Translations under genes and position numbers: made by a program
Shown here: positions 21,168-31,552 of the stretch, piece by piece
Layout: every line of letters starts with the position of its first letter
Numbering within the stretch: position 1 is the stretch's first letter
DNA from: Ascarosepion bandense
Taxonomy: Eukaryota; Mollusca; Cephalopoda; Sepiida; Sepiidae
Assembly (NCBI GenBank): GCA_037127315.1
Contig: JBBBDQ010000351.1
Coordinates: forward strand, 972,501 to 1,036,500
Direction of reading: 5' to 3'
DNA length: 64,000 nucleotides
Notes under the pieces: generated by a model
Database searches by the model: none
The model's input: only the letters and a program-made list of their open reading frames with translations
Told to the model about the DNA's origin: nothing

Positions 21168-21847
21168 TCTAAACTTTGTCTCTGTGTGTGTGTCCATTAC
21201 CTATAGACTCCAAAACGGCTGAACCAATTATCTTGAAAATTTACACAGTTGGTCTATAAGTGTCTACGAGTGTTCTTAGCTAGGTTTTGTGTCGAGGTAC
21301 CACCTGATAAATATTGAAAATAGATAATCAAAAAAATCGGGCGATAGAAGGAGTGGTTCGATTTTATTCAGAGTTCATAGACTCATAGACAAAGACATCA
21401 GAAACGATATTCAGAAGTTTCAAGGTTGCAGTTCTTACAATAGTGCAGAAAATCAATAATATATATATATATATATAAAAGGCAAGATGTTTGTGTGTCT
21501 GTTTATCTGCCTGTATGTCTATATTTTTTTAAGCCCTTTTATTTTAGTTTTTGCTTTGGGTTTGGCTCTAAGTAGGTATAATTGTAGTTCTTAGTCTCAG
21601 CCATGATACCATTTACTCAGAAGACTTAGCCTTCAAAATTCAGTTTACGACAAAAAAAATCTTATTTGATATCAACACCAGGAAATCAAAATTTGACTTA
21701 CATCCATTCATTTTTCTTTCAGTCTATGGTTTCGCTTTAACTGGAAACAAGTATTGCTTTTTAGTCTTTCGTGCCAACGTCTAAAGAGTCTTAGCTCCTG
21801 GACCATGGATTAGTTTTAAAGCTTTCATTACACCCAAGCAATGCTAG
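21168..21847 (+). mobile_element. Non-autonomous Helitron, copy 2, with internal insertion
   Basis: It starts TCTAAACTT after an A and ends 'cacccaagcaatgCTAG' before T. It shares the 'aaacggctgaaccaat' block and the 3' third with the 446-bp copy at 5865-6310. About 250 bp extra (near 21395-21655) includes a second Helitron-like head ('ataaaaggcaagatgtttgtgtgtctg'), so one Helitron probably inserted into another. The 3' hairpin seen in copy 1 is mostly lost. Confidence 0.7.
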
Positions 21848-21889
21848 TGTATATATAAGTGTATGTATATTGTTTTATCCTTTAAAGAA

Positions 21890-22099
21890 GTTACAGACAA
21901 AATGGTACTCAAGTGAAAGAACAGCAACATATACATAGATGAAAGAAGAGAGGTTTATTGTAAAGAGAATGCACTATGGCAAGACAAGGAATCTGGTGGC
22001 TGACTAGTAATTGACAAAGCAAGTCACAGGTATCTCCTGTGCTCACTATATAGTCCGTCCACATAAGCAAGAGGTAGCATGAGACATTCCATTACAACA
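21890..22099 (-). repeat. Gypsy-like 3' LTR
   Basis: Read on minus, the block starts TGTTGTAATGG, has a TATA-like actatatagtg, an AATAAA signal in ttacaataaacc, and ends near ...ttgtctgtaac. It lies directly downstream of the Gypsy pol C-terminus and a purine-rich stretch (aaaaaagaaaagg). The other LTR is not in the window, so the boundaries cannot be checked by pairing. Confidence 0.55.
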
Positions 22100-22755
22100 C
22101 GTGCTCCTGAACTAATTTTCTCATTAAATTTTACTCAATACCTTTTCTTTTTTGGATCAGGACATAATTTGACTTTTTCTTTTTTCCTAGTACTTTTATG
22201 TCTCACCAATTTTTGTGCTGATTAGATTTCAGGCATTACCAATTTTCAGGAAGCTGACACTCCTGCACTAGCAGGGTTGAAGATATTTCCATTGGTACTG
22301 GTGGAGATATAGGAACTGGTATTTTGAATGTGTCATATATTACCTCCATTGGTAATTCTTCACGAGGAGTGACATTTTTCGTATGTCTTGGCCTTAACTG
22401 ATTTGAATGTCTTTTACATTCAAATCTTCTTCCTTTGAAAATGTATATCACTCTGCCAAGTCTTTTGGTAATAATTCTGTCATTCCAGAAGCTTTTTCCA
22501 CCTTCATAATTTCCGAAGAAAACTCTGTCTTCTGTTTGTAAAATTTGGTTGCAAAGTTTTCTTTTTCCACAACTCTTTTCATTGCACTAGGCAACAGCCT
22601 GTCAAACACCGACCGAATTTTTCTTGTGAACATTAGTCTGGGTGGTGATGTCTGAATTTGTTTGGATTGGGAGTAATTTTGTAAACCGCTAAAACTTTTA
22701 TATACTCCTCTCATCAGTGTCAATGCCTTGATTCATTCTTAAAGCCATTTTAATA
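22100..22755 (-). pseudogene. Gypsy-type pol C-terminus, part 2
   Basis: On the minus strand 22723-22448 encodes the integrase C-terminal side, with 'SPPRLMFTRKIRSVFDRLLP' matching the common Gypsy 'P-x-x-L-M-x-x-R-x-x-R-T-x-x-D-x-L-x-P' segment. The frame at 22451-22236 continues with 'KRHSNQLRPRHTKN', typical of the end of Gypsy pol. A stop separates them. The upstream half of the integrase is at 23412-23805, displaced by a mariner insertion. Host-retroelement coding, dead. Confidence 0.75.
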
Positions 22756-23411
22756 GGTTGTCCCAAAAGTTCGTAAACACTTGTGAAATGCTTCTATCTG
22801 GTCCAGCAAAATCGAGACAAGCGATGGGTTCAGAAAGGGCAAGAGACACCATCAGTTCCAAAACAAGATCGATTCGACAAGAAAGACATGTTGTGTGTTT
22901 GGTGGAACTTTGAAGGAATCATGCATTTTGAGTTTGGTTGTGCCATCAGTGCTGAACTTTACTGTCAGCAACTTGAGCGGGTCTATGAAAAGTTGAAGCA
23001 AAAGTACCCGGCTCTGATCAACTGAAAGCGCACTTTCATGCAGCAGGACAATGCCAAGCCACACACCGCCAGGAAGACCAAAGACAAGTTTGAAGAACTG
23101 GACGGCGTTGAGGTTCTGCCACATCCAGCCTACAGTCCTGACTGTGCTCCATCAGATTACGACCTTTTCTGCTCAACGCAACACTTTCTGAAGGGTCGCC
23201 AATTCGACTCGTTTGATGAAGTTGAGGAAGCGTGTCAAGAATTCTTTGATTCGAAGTTGGCTGAATGGTACTTTGACCAGATCTGAAAGCTTGCAGATAA
23301 ATGGCAGGAAGTCTTGGAAAATGATGGTCTTTATTTTGCGCAATAATTTTTCTTGTTTTTGCGAGTAAAATCTCAAGTTTTTACAAGTATTTACGAACTT
23401 TTGGGACAACC
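22756..23411 (+). mobile_element. Internally deleted mariner element
   Basis: Terminal inverted repeats of about 28 bp (ggttgtcccaaaagttcgta ... and its reverse complement) are flanked by TA (22754-22755 and 23412-23413), the mariner target duplication. At 656 bp it is about half the usual 1.3 kb. It sits inside the Gypsy integrase gene; removing it with one TA brings the two integrase halves together. Confidence 0.9.
22795..23346 (+). pseudogene. Mariner transposase, C-terminal half, broken
   Basis: Translation starts inside the gene ('NRDKRWVQKGQ'), so the N-terminal DNA-binding domain and the first catalytic Asp are deleted. The frame carries 'FMQQDNAKPHTA' with the second catalytic Asp, and 'HPAYSPDCAPSDYDLF' with the third. 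Two in-frame TGA stops (23023-23025 and 23284-23286) lie where Arg would be expected, consistent with CGA to TGA change. Some long minus-strand frames here are shadows. It cannot encode an active enzyme, though the ends could still be mobilised by a related transposase. Confidence 0.85.
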
Positions 23412-23805
23412 TAATAAAAGTGTATATGAATCTTTTTTGCTTACCCATTTAGTCTTGGGTGGTAAACAGAGATCATAATGTGGTCTATGGACAAAGATGT
23501 GCAGAAATTTTAAAATTCTCTCCTGGTAAACTATGTCTTGTCACTAACTAAAGCTTTTGATACACCAAAATGACTAAAAAGCTTATTTAGTACATTCATA
23601 GTATTTGTGGATGTTGAATATCTACACTTGAATATTTCCAGCCACTTGGAGAAATTGTCAGCAATTGTAAGGTAGTAGTAATCATTTATTGGTCCAGCGT
23701 AACTGATATGTAACTTTGTTCTTTTTTCCAACTTCTTAATACTTTTCTTGGCTTTGGTAGGCATCTGCAGATTTTGGTTTCAAACTGTCTTCTGTTAAAA
23801 CCCTT
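23412..23805 (-). pseudogene. Gypsy-type integrase core, part 1
   Basis: The minus-strand frame at 23764-23531 has 'KLHISYAGPINDYYYLTIAD' and 'NFSKWLEIF', the Gypsy integrase core around its first catalytic position. The usual D there ('H-x-D-F-A-G-P') reads S. It ends with 'FGVSKALVSDKT', the second-Asp block, before a frameshift. The 5' part of the element is missing where LINE-A begins at about 23808. Confidence 0.75.
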
Positions 23806-23807
23806 CC

Positions 23808-24345
23808 CACTTATGTGCATGGGGCTGCATGGAAGTTTAGGCAGGGGAGAGTGAAAGAAAGAAAGACGAACCAGTTATAGGGGGTGTCAGAGAAAGGGCA
23901 AGAGAAGGATGGAAACACAGGTGTGAAGACCGTTGTGAAGGTAGAGAGAAAGGAAAATAAGATATATGGGGTGATGTAGAAAGGACTGAAGTCAAGTGGA
24001 TAAGAGATGGGAATTGACATTGCATTTAAATTTTGGGAGGTTGTAGCCACCAGGAAAGCAAGTATATGGAAGAGAGTTCCACAGGTGGGAAGTGCAAGAA
24101 AAGAAGCTGATGGAGTAGAATTGTCAGCTGCATTTGGTTGATCTAACTGTAAATGGGTGGGACTTTGTTGCCAGTCTGGTTGCATGAGTAAATTCTTGTG
24201 GTAGCAGCACCAGTGACTTAAGTTAGTCAGAGCAGAAACCATGAAAATATTTGTAGAATAGACAGAGGGAAGTCACATCCTGCTGGTGAGAAAGTGGCTG
24301 GAGTCGAGCTGCCAGGTTGAGACCTATCACATAACAGATTCATCT
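23808..24345 (-). mobile_element. LINE-A C-terminus and 3' UTR, truncated at the 3' end
   Basis: The minus-strand frame at 24242-23811 (143 residues) covers the LINE-A ORF2 end in shifted frames, with 'LSHWCCYHKNLLMQPDWQQ' and 'FLALPTCGTLFHILAFLV' blocks. The usual 3' tail (ggggtgatatgatt) is absent; the copy stops at the Gypsy remnant near 23808. Confidence 0.7.
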
Positions 24346-24700
24346 TTGGGGAAAACTGAGATGAACAGCAGGGGTGCCTGACCAGACTTGTTTGATTTAA
24401 CTTAAATTTGTAATTTGCATGTTTGACTTTTCCTTTTACTGGTCACCTTGCAGTTGGTGTTTATTCCTAAATTGTTGCTCTGATACAGATTTTAAAATCA
24501 TAAAATTAAAATAATATTTTTATCATGAAATATGAAGTCTTTTTACTTTAAAATTTGTTAGATATTGCTGAGAAAAGAACCTTTTGAAGTATTTCATGTG
24601 TGCATGTGAAACTTTAACATTATTCTTACCTTTTTGCAATCACTTCATGGCTACATCGCACAGTATGTAATGATTCATGACTGAAAAATACAAATGAAAG

Positions 24701-25197
24701 AGCTTATTGCTTATTACATTGAATGCACCGGTTCTCGCCCAATCACCAAATTTAAGCAACGTTGAGCTTGGTCAGTACCTAGATGGGTGACTACTTGGGA
24801 ATACCAGGTGCTGTAAGCATTTAGTGACGGATGTGTGTTGTGGTGCAGTGGATATCGGCTCGGAAAGAGAAATCAGTGAGCCAAGTTTGAATTCCAGTTG
24901 AATACTCTGCATTCACTTAAGCACTGGTACCCTTGGGAAAGGTATTAATCCATCCCTTTCCTCCAGTTATGAGTTAAACAACAAGGGTAGGACTTGGGGA
25001 CCCTGCCCTTAAAAACAAATCCCAATGAATCTTGATACTTGAAAAGAAAAAGTATTACTAGACACAAAATTTATATAAAAACAACAATAAATTGTTGAAA
25101 GAAAAAGGTATTACCAGCAATAAATAAATAAAATTTAGTTGGCAGTAAATGACCCGCTGAGGTTGATATGCCATAAAAACAAAACAACCAACCAATA
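24701..25197 (+). repeat. Full-length 5S rRNA/tRNA chimeric SINE, copy 1
   Basis: Bases 24701-24822 resemble an entire 5S rRNA, including the internal promoter region ('aagcaacgttgagcttggtcag', 'agatgggtgactacttggga'). A tRNA-like head follows at about 24830-24910 ('tggtgcagtggata', 'aagtttgaattcc'), then the SINE body, an A/T-rich part, and the tail gttgatatgccataaaa. Perfect 11-bp target duplications acaaatgaaag flank it (24690-24700, 25198-25208). The copy at 38643-39139 has the same order and the same 497-bp length, so this is one mobile family and not a chance fusion. Confidence 0.85.
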
Positions 25198-25638
25198 ACA
25201 AATGAAAGACGTCAGTAACATGAGGTTTGGTAATGTTTATAATTTTGATCTCAATTATTATTCTTTTATTAAAGAAATGTTTATATGTTTATATACCATT
25301 CCTTCATTGAAATCACCTCAATTCTACACTAACCTTATCCCATCTTCAGATCTTTTTCATTTCCACAGATCATATCACCCCTGCTTATTCCAAACACAAG
25401 AGTTTATGAAGCATTGTTAATATTTTATTAATTCTTGATATAGATTAACGTTAATTAACTTACATTAATTCTGATAAAAAAAATACAGATTGAGAATTCT
25501 TTATCCAAAATTCTTGGGACCGGAAGCACTTTGGTTTGTAGATTTTTTTCAAATTTTGAAATACAAGCTACTTAATTTGTATGTAGCATCTATAAAATGA
25601 GGCATCTTAGGAATAGATCCCAAGCATGGACATAATAT

Positions 25639-25902
25639 GTCTACGGCTATATCATGTTGAATACATTGGTTCCCGTTCGATCACCAAATTTAAGCAACAT
25701 CGAGCCTGGTCAGTACTTAAATGGGTGACCATTTGGGAATACTAGGTCCTGTAAACGTAAGGACCAAGAATAGTCCACCGGTCTTCCAGGTTTGGGGGTT
25801 GGGTGCAGGGCGAACAACCCTGCCCCGTAAAAAACAGTTTGTTACAGAAAGAGCAACAAAAAGTTGCTGCCCTATGCATTATCTGGGTGTGATGGATAAA
25901 TG
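25639..25902 (+). repeat. Second 5S-headed SINE family
   Basis: A 5S rRNA-like head (25639-25757, 'gtctacggctatatcatgttg' onward) is joined to a body unlike the tRNA-SINE ('ggtttgggggttgggtgcagg', 'aaaaagttgctgccc') and a tail near 'tgggtgtgatggataaatg'. Perfect 13-bp target duplications atggacataatat flank it (25626-25638, 25903-25915). Frames across it are chance translations. Confidence 0.8.
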
Positions 25903-25990
25903 ATGGACATAATATCCTATTACATTTCATAAAACAACTTATATATACAGCCTGAAGGCAATCTTACGTAAAATTTATTAAATTTTGTGT

Positions 25991-26613
25991 CCGTCAATTA
26001 AGTGCCATACATAATACATGCTTGGGTAATCATGTTTTTAAAGAGACGTGATTTTCCCACAGTTGGTTGCCATTACTTTCTGCAATAGACTTGTTGCCAA
26101 CCAAGGCTATAGAACCCAAGAATGTCTTTGGATGAAGAAGAAGTAAAGGAAATCAGCACAGGAGAGGATGAATGTCCGAGTTGGCCTGAAGCTTCTTTGG
26201 TTACATTTTAGCAGTGTCTCTTGATGCTCTCATCTGAGTCTCTCTGACTGACTGACATGAAGTCCTTTTATTGTAATCTAGATTTTTGCACTTACTTGGA
26301 AGTACTTTTTGGTCTTGCAACTCCCTCCAATTCTTCAAAAATCATTTTAACACCTACTTGTGAAATCTAGTTTCAGAAAGCACATGGTCAATCCTTTTCC
26401 TATTTGGGAAAACCAGGATTTCACACGTCATTGTGGACTTTTGTAAAAGTGAAGAAGAAGGTTGATTTTAATTCTTAATTTCCCATTCACTACAATTTAA
26501 CCCACAGTTGAAGGAAAGAGATGGATTAATACCTTTCCTAAGAATATTTGTGCATCAGTGAATGCAACAAATTCAACTGGAATTTGAACTCGGCTCTCCA
26601 ATTTCTCTTTCTG
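25991..26613 (-). repeat. tRNA-SINE split by a ~385-bp insert
   Basis: The SINE 3' half lies at 25991-26112 and the 5' half at about 26498-26613, both minus. Target duplications attttgtgt (25982-25990, 26614-26622) bracket the whole. The insert (26113-26497) has no recognised motif; about 12 bp of the SINE are lost at the junction. The tRNA-like 5' end is truncated. Confidence 0.7.
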
Positions 26614-26682
26614 ATTTTGTGTATAATATAATAAAAAATGCTTTGTACTTTCTGTATATGCAAAAAACCATGATCACTACTT

Positions 26683-26686
<4 letters not shown>

Positions 26687-26729
<43 letters not shown>
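26687..26729. repeat. (AT)n microsatellite
   Basis: A pure AT dinucleotide run. Confidence 0.9.
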
Positions 26730-26731
<2 letters not shown>

Positions 26732-26974
26732 AATGCAGGAATTTTTGACATTTTGAATAATATCCTTAGTGAGCACAAAGCAGTGAAGCTGCTGATGCTA
26801 TGATTGCTAACAAGAACTGGCACTAATGTAGGCAATGTAGCTGGGTTTTCTGAAATTTTCCATTTGTGGCAATTCATGTCAACACCAGAAACACTTTGAG
26901 ATTTTGGAGGTGTTCAGGTTTAGGAATTTCAGATAAAGAATACTCAACTGTACTCATAAATTTTGTTTTCACAT

Positions 26975-27512
26975 GAAGAAATGTATTCAAAATTAATATA
27001 AACTCTGATTATTCATGAATGTTGAAATATATTTTTGCATAAAAGATGTATTCAAAATTAATATATTATAATTATATTATATTTTAATAAATTCATATAA
27101 ACTCTGATTTTCATGAATGTTGAAATATATTTTTGCATAAAAGATGTATTCAAAATTAATATATTATAATTATATTATCTTTTAATAAATTAATATCAAC
27201 TCTGATTATTTATGAGTGTTGAAATATATTTTTGCATAAAAGATGTATTCAAAATTAATATATTATAATTATATTATATTTTAATAAATTCATATAAACT
27301 CTGATTATTCATGAATGTTGAAATATATTTTTGCATAAAAGATGTATTCAAAATTAATATATTATAATTATATTATATTTTAATAAATTAATATCAACTC
27401 TGATTATTCATGAATGTTGAAATATATTTTTGCATAAAAGATGTATTCAAAATTAATATATTATAATTATATTATATTTTAATAAATTCATATAAACTCT
27501 GATTATTCATGA
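26975..27512. repeat. 99-bp satellite-like array
   Basis: The landmark aactctgatt occurs at 27001, 27100, 27198, 27297, 27396 and 27495, giving a 98-99-bp period over about five units. Two variants, ttcatataaactctg and ttaatatcaactctg, alternate along the last units, implying a 198-bp higher-order unit. 27513-28050 holds nothing I can support. Confidence 0.9.
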
Positions 27513-28054
27513 GTCTAGAGAAAAAATTTTGAAGAACGTTTGGTGATCATGCAAGCATACAGTTTGTCATTCAACTTGTTGAGTGATAGATTTGTTTTAT
27601 CTAATATTTCTTAGTTCTTGTCTGTGTCCATCTTGTTCGCTCAGCTGTAGACTGAACAAGGCACTCAGCTTTGTATAACTGTTGATAATTGATATTATGA
27701 TTTATTTCCCTGGTTGCTTGGTTGTTGGCCAAGAAACAGTTTTATTTCTAAATTGCTGACAAGCCCTAAAACCCTGATCTACTCAAGAATTCCTCCAGTG
27801 ATTTGTAATCTCCCAGCTGGAAGGGAGCCGGACTGCCCTTGCTAACCCATTAGCAATTGCTATATTCCCTTGAGCTGTTTCCAACCCACAACTTTTTCTT
27901 TCCATCTTTTAGAAAGAGTTGTTAGCTTCCTTCATTTTGTTATTTACTTGTGACTTGGTATTGATTTTGGGTGTTTCTATCATTTGAAATAAAACTCTGC
28001 TATTCAGCTGATAGGCAATAAATTCAGACTTCTTTAATGATGGATCTTTGTCTT

Positions 28055-29050
28055 CTTTTATATGCACTGTCCCTTCAAGACATAGGCGATCATGGCTTTC
28101 CACATCTCCCTATCCCTGGTGGCTCTTAGCACGCTTTCTCCTGTTACCCCATACAACCCCGTTCTGTCATCCACTAGCTCAAACCCATAAATCTAGAATA
28201 TAAATATATAGAAACTAGCATGACCACAAAATGAAAGATAAGTTTATATACTGATTATGATATAGAATTGATCCCCCATTTTATACCCACATCATAATTT
28301 CTTATAAACAGTTGGCATATATATCCTTCTTTTTCTATGTACCCTATCCCTTCAGGACGTAGGTGATCATGGCTTTCTATGTCTCCCTATCCCTGGTGGC
28401 TCTGAGCACGCCTTCTCCTGTTACATCACTCAAACCCCGCTCTGCCATTCACTAGCGCAAGCCCATAAATTTAGACTATAAATATATAGAAACAGGCATG
28501 GCCACAAAATGAGGGATAAGTTTACATATTGATTATAATATAGATTTGATCCCCCCACTTTATATCCACATTATCATTTCTTATAAACAGCATATATCTT
28601 CTTCTTCTGTATGCCCTGTCCTTTCAGGACGTAGGCGATCATGGCTTCCCACGTCTCCCTATCCCTGGTGGCTCTTAGCATGCCTTCTCCTGTTACACCA
28701 TGCAAACTTTGCTCCATCATCCACCTGATTAGGTCCTTCAAATATGTTATCCGCTGCTTTGGCCTGTTAGTATCAGGTTCTCCAAGCCTTCCTTTCTCAT
28801 TGCACGTACCAGGAACTTCAGCTGTCACTTCCTGATGCTCAGTATTAATTTCCTTTTCATTTCCATCATTTCTAGGACCTCATCATTGCTCACATGCTCG
28901 ATCCATGATATTCACAGCATCCTTCTGTAGAACTACATTTCAGTTGCTTCAAGTTTTTCTTTCATCTTTGATGATATTATCCAGCATTCACTGCCATATT
29001 GAAGAACTGACAACACTAACAATCCAGTGCTTTCTTCCTTGAGGAAGCAT
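28055..29050 (-). pseudogene. LINE-B C-terminus with triplicated 3' end
   Basis: On minus, 29050-28600 covers LINE-B from 'YGSECW'-region DNA to the C-terminal frame at 28828-28574, with 'EQSLHGVTGEGMLRATR'. The last ~275 bp (C-terminal codons plus a spacer with gatcccccc) are then repeated twice more at 28326-28598 and 28055-28325. The landmark ttcaggacgtaggcgatc recurs at about 28074, 28351 and 28623. No start or RT active site is present. 29051-29779 shows nothing I can support. Confidence 0.7.
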
Positions 29051-29779
29051 TCCATGATGGATCACTTGATTTAATTTGGGATTGTGTTGGAATAATAAAC
29101 ACTAATTAATTTTGAATTAATGACTTAATGATGAACTGAAGATAACATGAATTAATGCTCTACTGTTCAGGGTCAGATTAAGATAGTGTGGGGTCTGTAA
29201 CATATGCTATGAAGGGGTGCTATATTGAAAAATATACATATGTATATTAAATCATAAATTATTTATTAGCGTGGTGATAGTTTATAAAACATATTTAAAT
29301 TTTTATCAACATGACAAAAAGTAAAATACAAGACAAATGATTGTAATAAAATATTTGAGTAGATTTAATGGTGTCAGTTTAATTTCATCTAAAATGATGA
29401 GTAAAAAGATAAAGCCCAACGCCAGAATGTTAACATTAACATTGACAAATCATAAGATGCTAATTTCAGTTCATAGATTGAAAGCTTGAAAGGTTCTAGG
29501 GTGGGGATACATACCAATTGCTACTATGTTATTTTGACACTGTTATTATTTTGTTTTAATATTTGTTTCAATGTTCACTTTGTACAAGAGCCGAGAGCCA
29601 TTTAAGGTAGGAGGTCACAGAGTAAGAGGTAAGAGACAGTTTATGAAGATATGCAGGAAATATAATAATCAATGTGAGACTTAAACAGGCTAAGATTGCA
29701 GTGATTGGAGAAGCATCTTCTTGGGAGTCAGTTCCCTAAAGAAGCTGTTTGAGTGGAACTTACATCTCATCAGTTGAAT

Positions 29780-30375
29780 ACAAAGGGGATGAGATTCATT
29801 CTAACGTTCATAGCATGGCTGGTTTAAGCCACGAAGGTTAGAACTGGTAGAATGAAGGAATGTAGTTCATTTGAACACTTTCCATGGAAATAGCGACAGA
29901 ATAGCAAGAGGCTTGCGATATCTGTGAGAAAGGGAATGAGGATGGTTCGCTACAATGTGCTTAGCATGACTAGTTTTAGTCGTGAAGGTTAGAACTGGTA
30001 GAAATAAAAAATTCATTTTGTCTTAATACATTCCATGGAAATAGCGATAGAATAGTGACATCTGTGAGAAAGGGAATGAGGATGGTTCGCTACAATGTGC
30101 TTAGCATGACTAGTTTTAGTCGTGAAGGTTAGAACTGGTAGAAATAAAAAATTCATTTTGTCTTAATACATTCCATGGAAATAGCGATAGAATAGTGACA
30201 TCTGTGAGAAAGGGAATGAGGATGGTTCGCTACAATGTGCTTAGCATGACTAGTTTTAGTCGTGAAGGTTAGAACTGGTAGAAATAAAAAATTCATTTTG
30301 TCTTAATACATTCCATGGAAATAGCGATAGAATAGTGACATCTGTGAGAAAGGGAATGAGGATTGTTCACTATAA
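29780..30375. repeat. 140-bp tandem array, near-identical units
   Basis: The landmark gtgagaaagggaatgagg occurs at 29924, 30064, 30204 and 30344. The three complete units between these points look identical by eye. A diverged unit precedes them (29780-29923). Each holds an inverted pair around cattgactagttttagtcgtgaag-like sequence. Identity suggests recent amplification or homogenisation. Confidence 0.9.
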
Positions 30376-30394
30376 TAGCTACCTTAGTTTAGGA

Positions 30395-30760
30395 TGGTAA
30401 ACTGCATTCGGCAGCAAGATTAGGAGGTTGTATGGAACAGGGAACCACCTCTTAATTGCTGTTCTCACCCTGACCCAGAGTGGGAGTCTCTGCTAGGGTC
30501 CCAGCTTTGGGCAAATAGTTAACCCCTAAACTGGGGTCAAAATACTATGAAAGTATAAAAATACACTTTTATAGAAATATATACATAAAAATAGACTTTT
30601 ATAGAAAAAATATACATTTTTGAAGAAAAATATTATGAGCAATACATTTTTGAAAGAAAAAAAATTATTCCCAGCAAAACATTTTTTAATACAAAATCAG
30701 TTTTCTAAAATAACAAAGAATAAAAACAAAAAAAAATGTTCATTAAAGCTGTCTAAGTCA
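30395..30760 (+). repeat. Repeat R, copy 2
   Basis: Starts 'ggtaaactgcattcggcagca', includes 'actggggtcaaaatactatgaaag' and the A/T-rich part. The typical gttgatatgcc tail is missing. Confidence 0.6.
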
Positions 30761-30924
30761 AACATATCACTAATAATAATACAAGGTACTGGAATATTAC
30801 CTCATAGTAATAACTATTACTACAGAACCACAAGTACCTGAAGTAATATACCAAGACCCAAGTCAATACAACTGTGTGATAGCAGAACACATGAGTAACC
30901 TTTTAGGTCACAACAATAACGAAA

Positions 30925-31046
30925 TGAGGTTATTAACACCCTTCCCAAGGCATTGTGCATAAGTGAATGCAAGGAATTCCACTGGAATTTGAACTCAGCT
31001 CCCCGATTTCTCATTCCAAGCCAATAACCACTGCACTAGAAAGCAC
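30925..31046 (-). repeat. tRNA-SINE head
   Basis: Reverse complement of the SINE 5' part, with the B-box-like 'gagttcaaattcc' and the A-box-like end near 31040. The body is replaced by unrelated or heavily diverged sequence. Confidence 0.65.
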
Positions 31047-31459
31047 AGTTGTCTAGCATTCAGTCATGTTAGATGATAGATTACATGGAAATTCACCATT
31101 TCTTTCTGAATTTCCAACAAATTTTCCTATTTCTTAATGCTTTGCTTGGCTTTTGAAGGAACATAATACAGGTACTGACATTTATAATCATATGTTTTTT
31201 CCCTGATATATATGTAAAAAAAAATAAGTTGTTAAATTCACTTGATTGAAAATTATCCATTTAGCTGCATAGACATAAGCAAGAAAAGTTAGATATAATT
31301 AAAATTAAAAATTTCTCACTTTTTATTAAACTTGTATCAATAAAGAATTGTTGTTTAAGTATAAATTATTCCCTCAGTTTATATATGCATCTGCAAACAG
31401 CATAATGTAAATATTTTGGGCCAATCAAGCCATGCATGCTTCATAAATCTGTTCAACCT

Positions 31460-31552
31460 AAAAAATAATCACAATCCATTTAGTCTGTGGAAAAAAGATC
31501 ACACAGACAAAATAATGATTTTATTTCTTTTAGTCTGTGGAAAAAGGAGCAC
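31460..31552. repeat. ~50-bp minisatellite, left part
   Basis: Two units of the pattern 'gtctgtggaaaaaagatcacacagacaaaataatgat...' precede a LINE-A insertion. The same array resumes at 32900. Confidence 0.75.

Noticed and set aside
24713..24822. Functional 5S rRNA gene
   Set aside because: It lies inside an element with target duplications, differs at many positions from animal 5S, and is fused to a SINE body; the second copy shows the same fusion.
25721..25930. Small ORFs on both strands across the 5S-headed SINE
   Set aside because: They are chance frames in a mobile repeat bounded by 13-bp duplications.
26975..30375. CRISPR-like array
   Set aside because: The repeats are contiguous 99- and 140-bp tandem units without unique spacers, in a eukaryotic setting.
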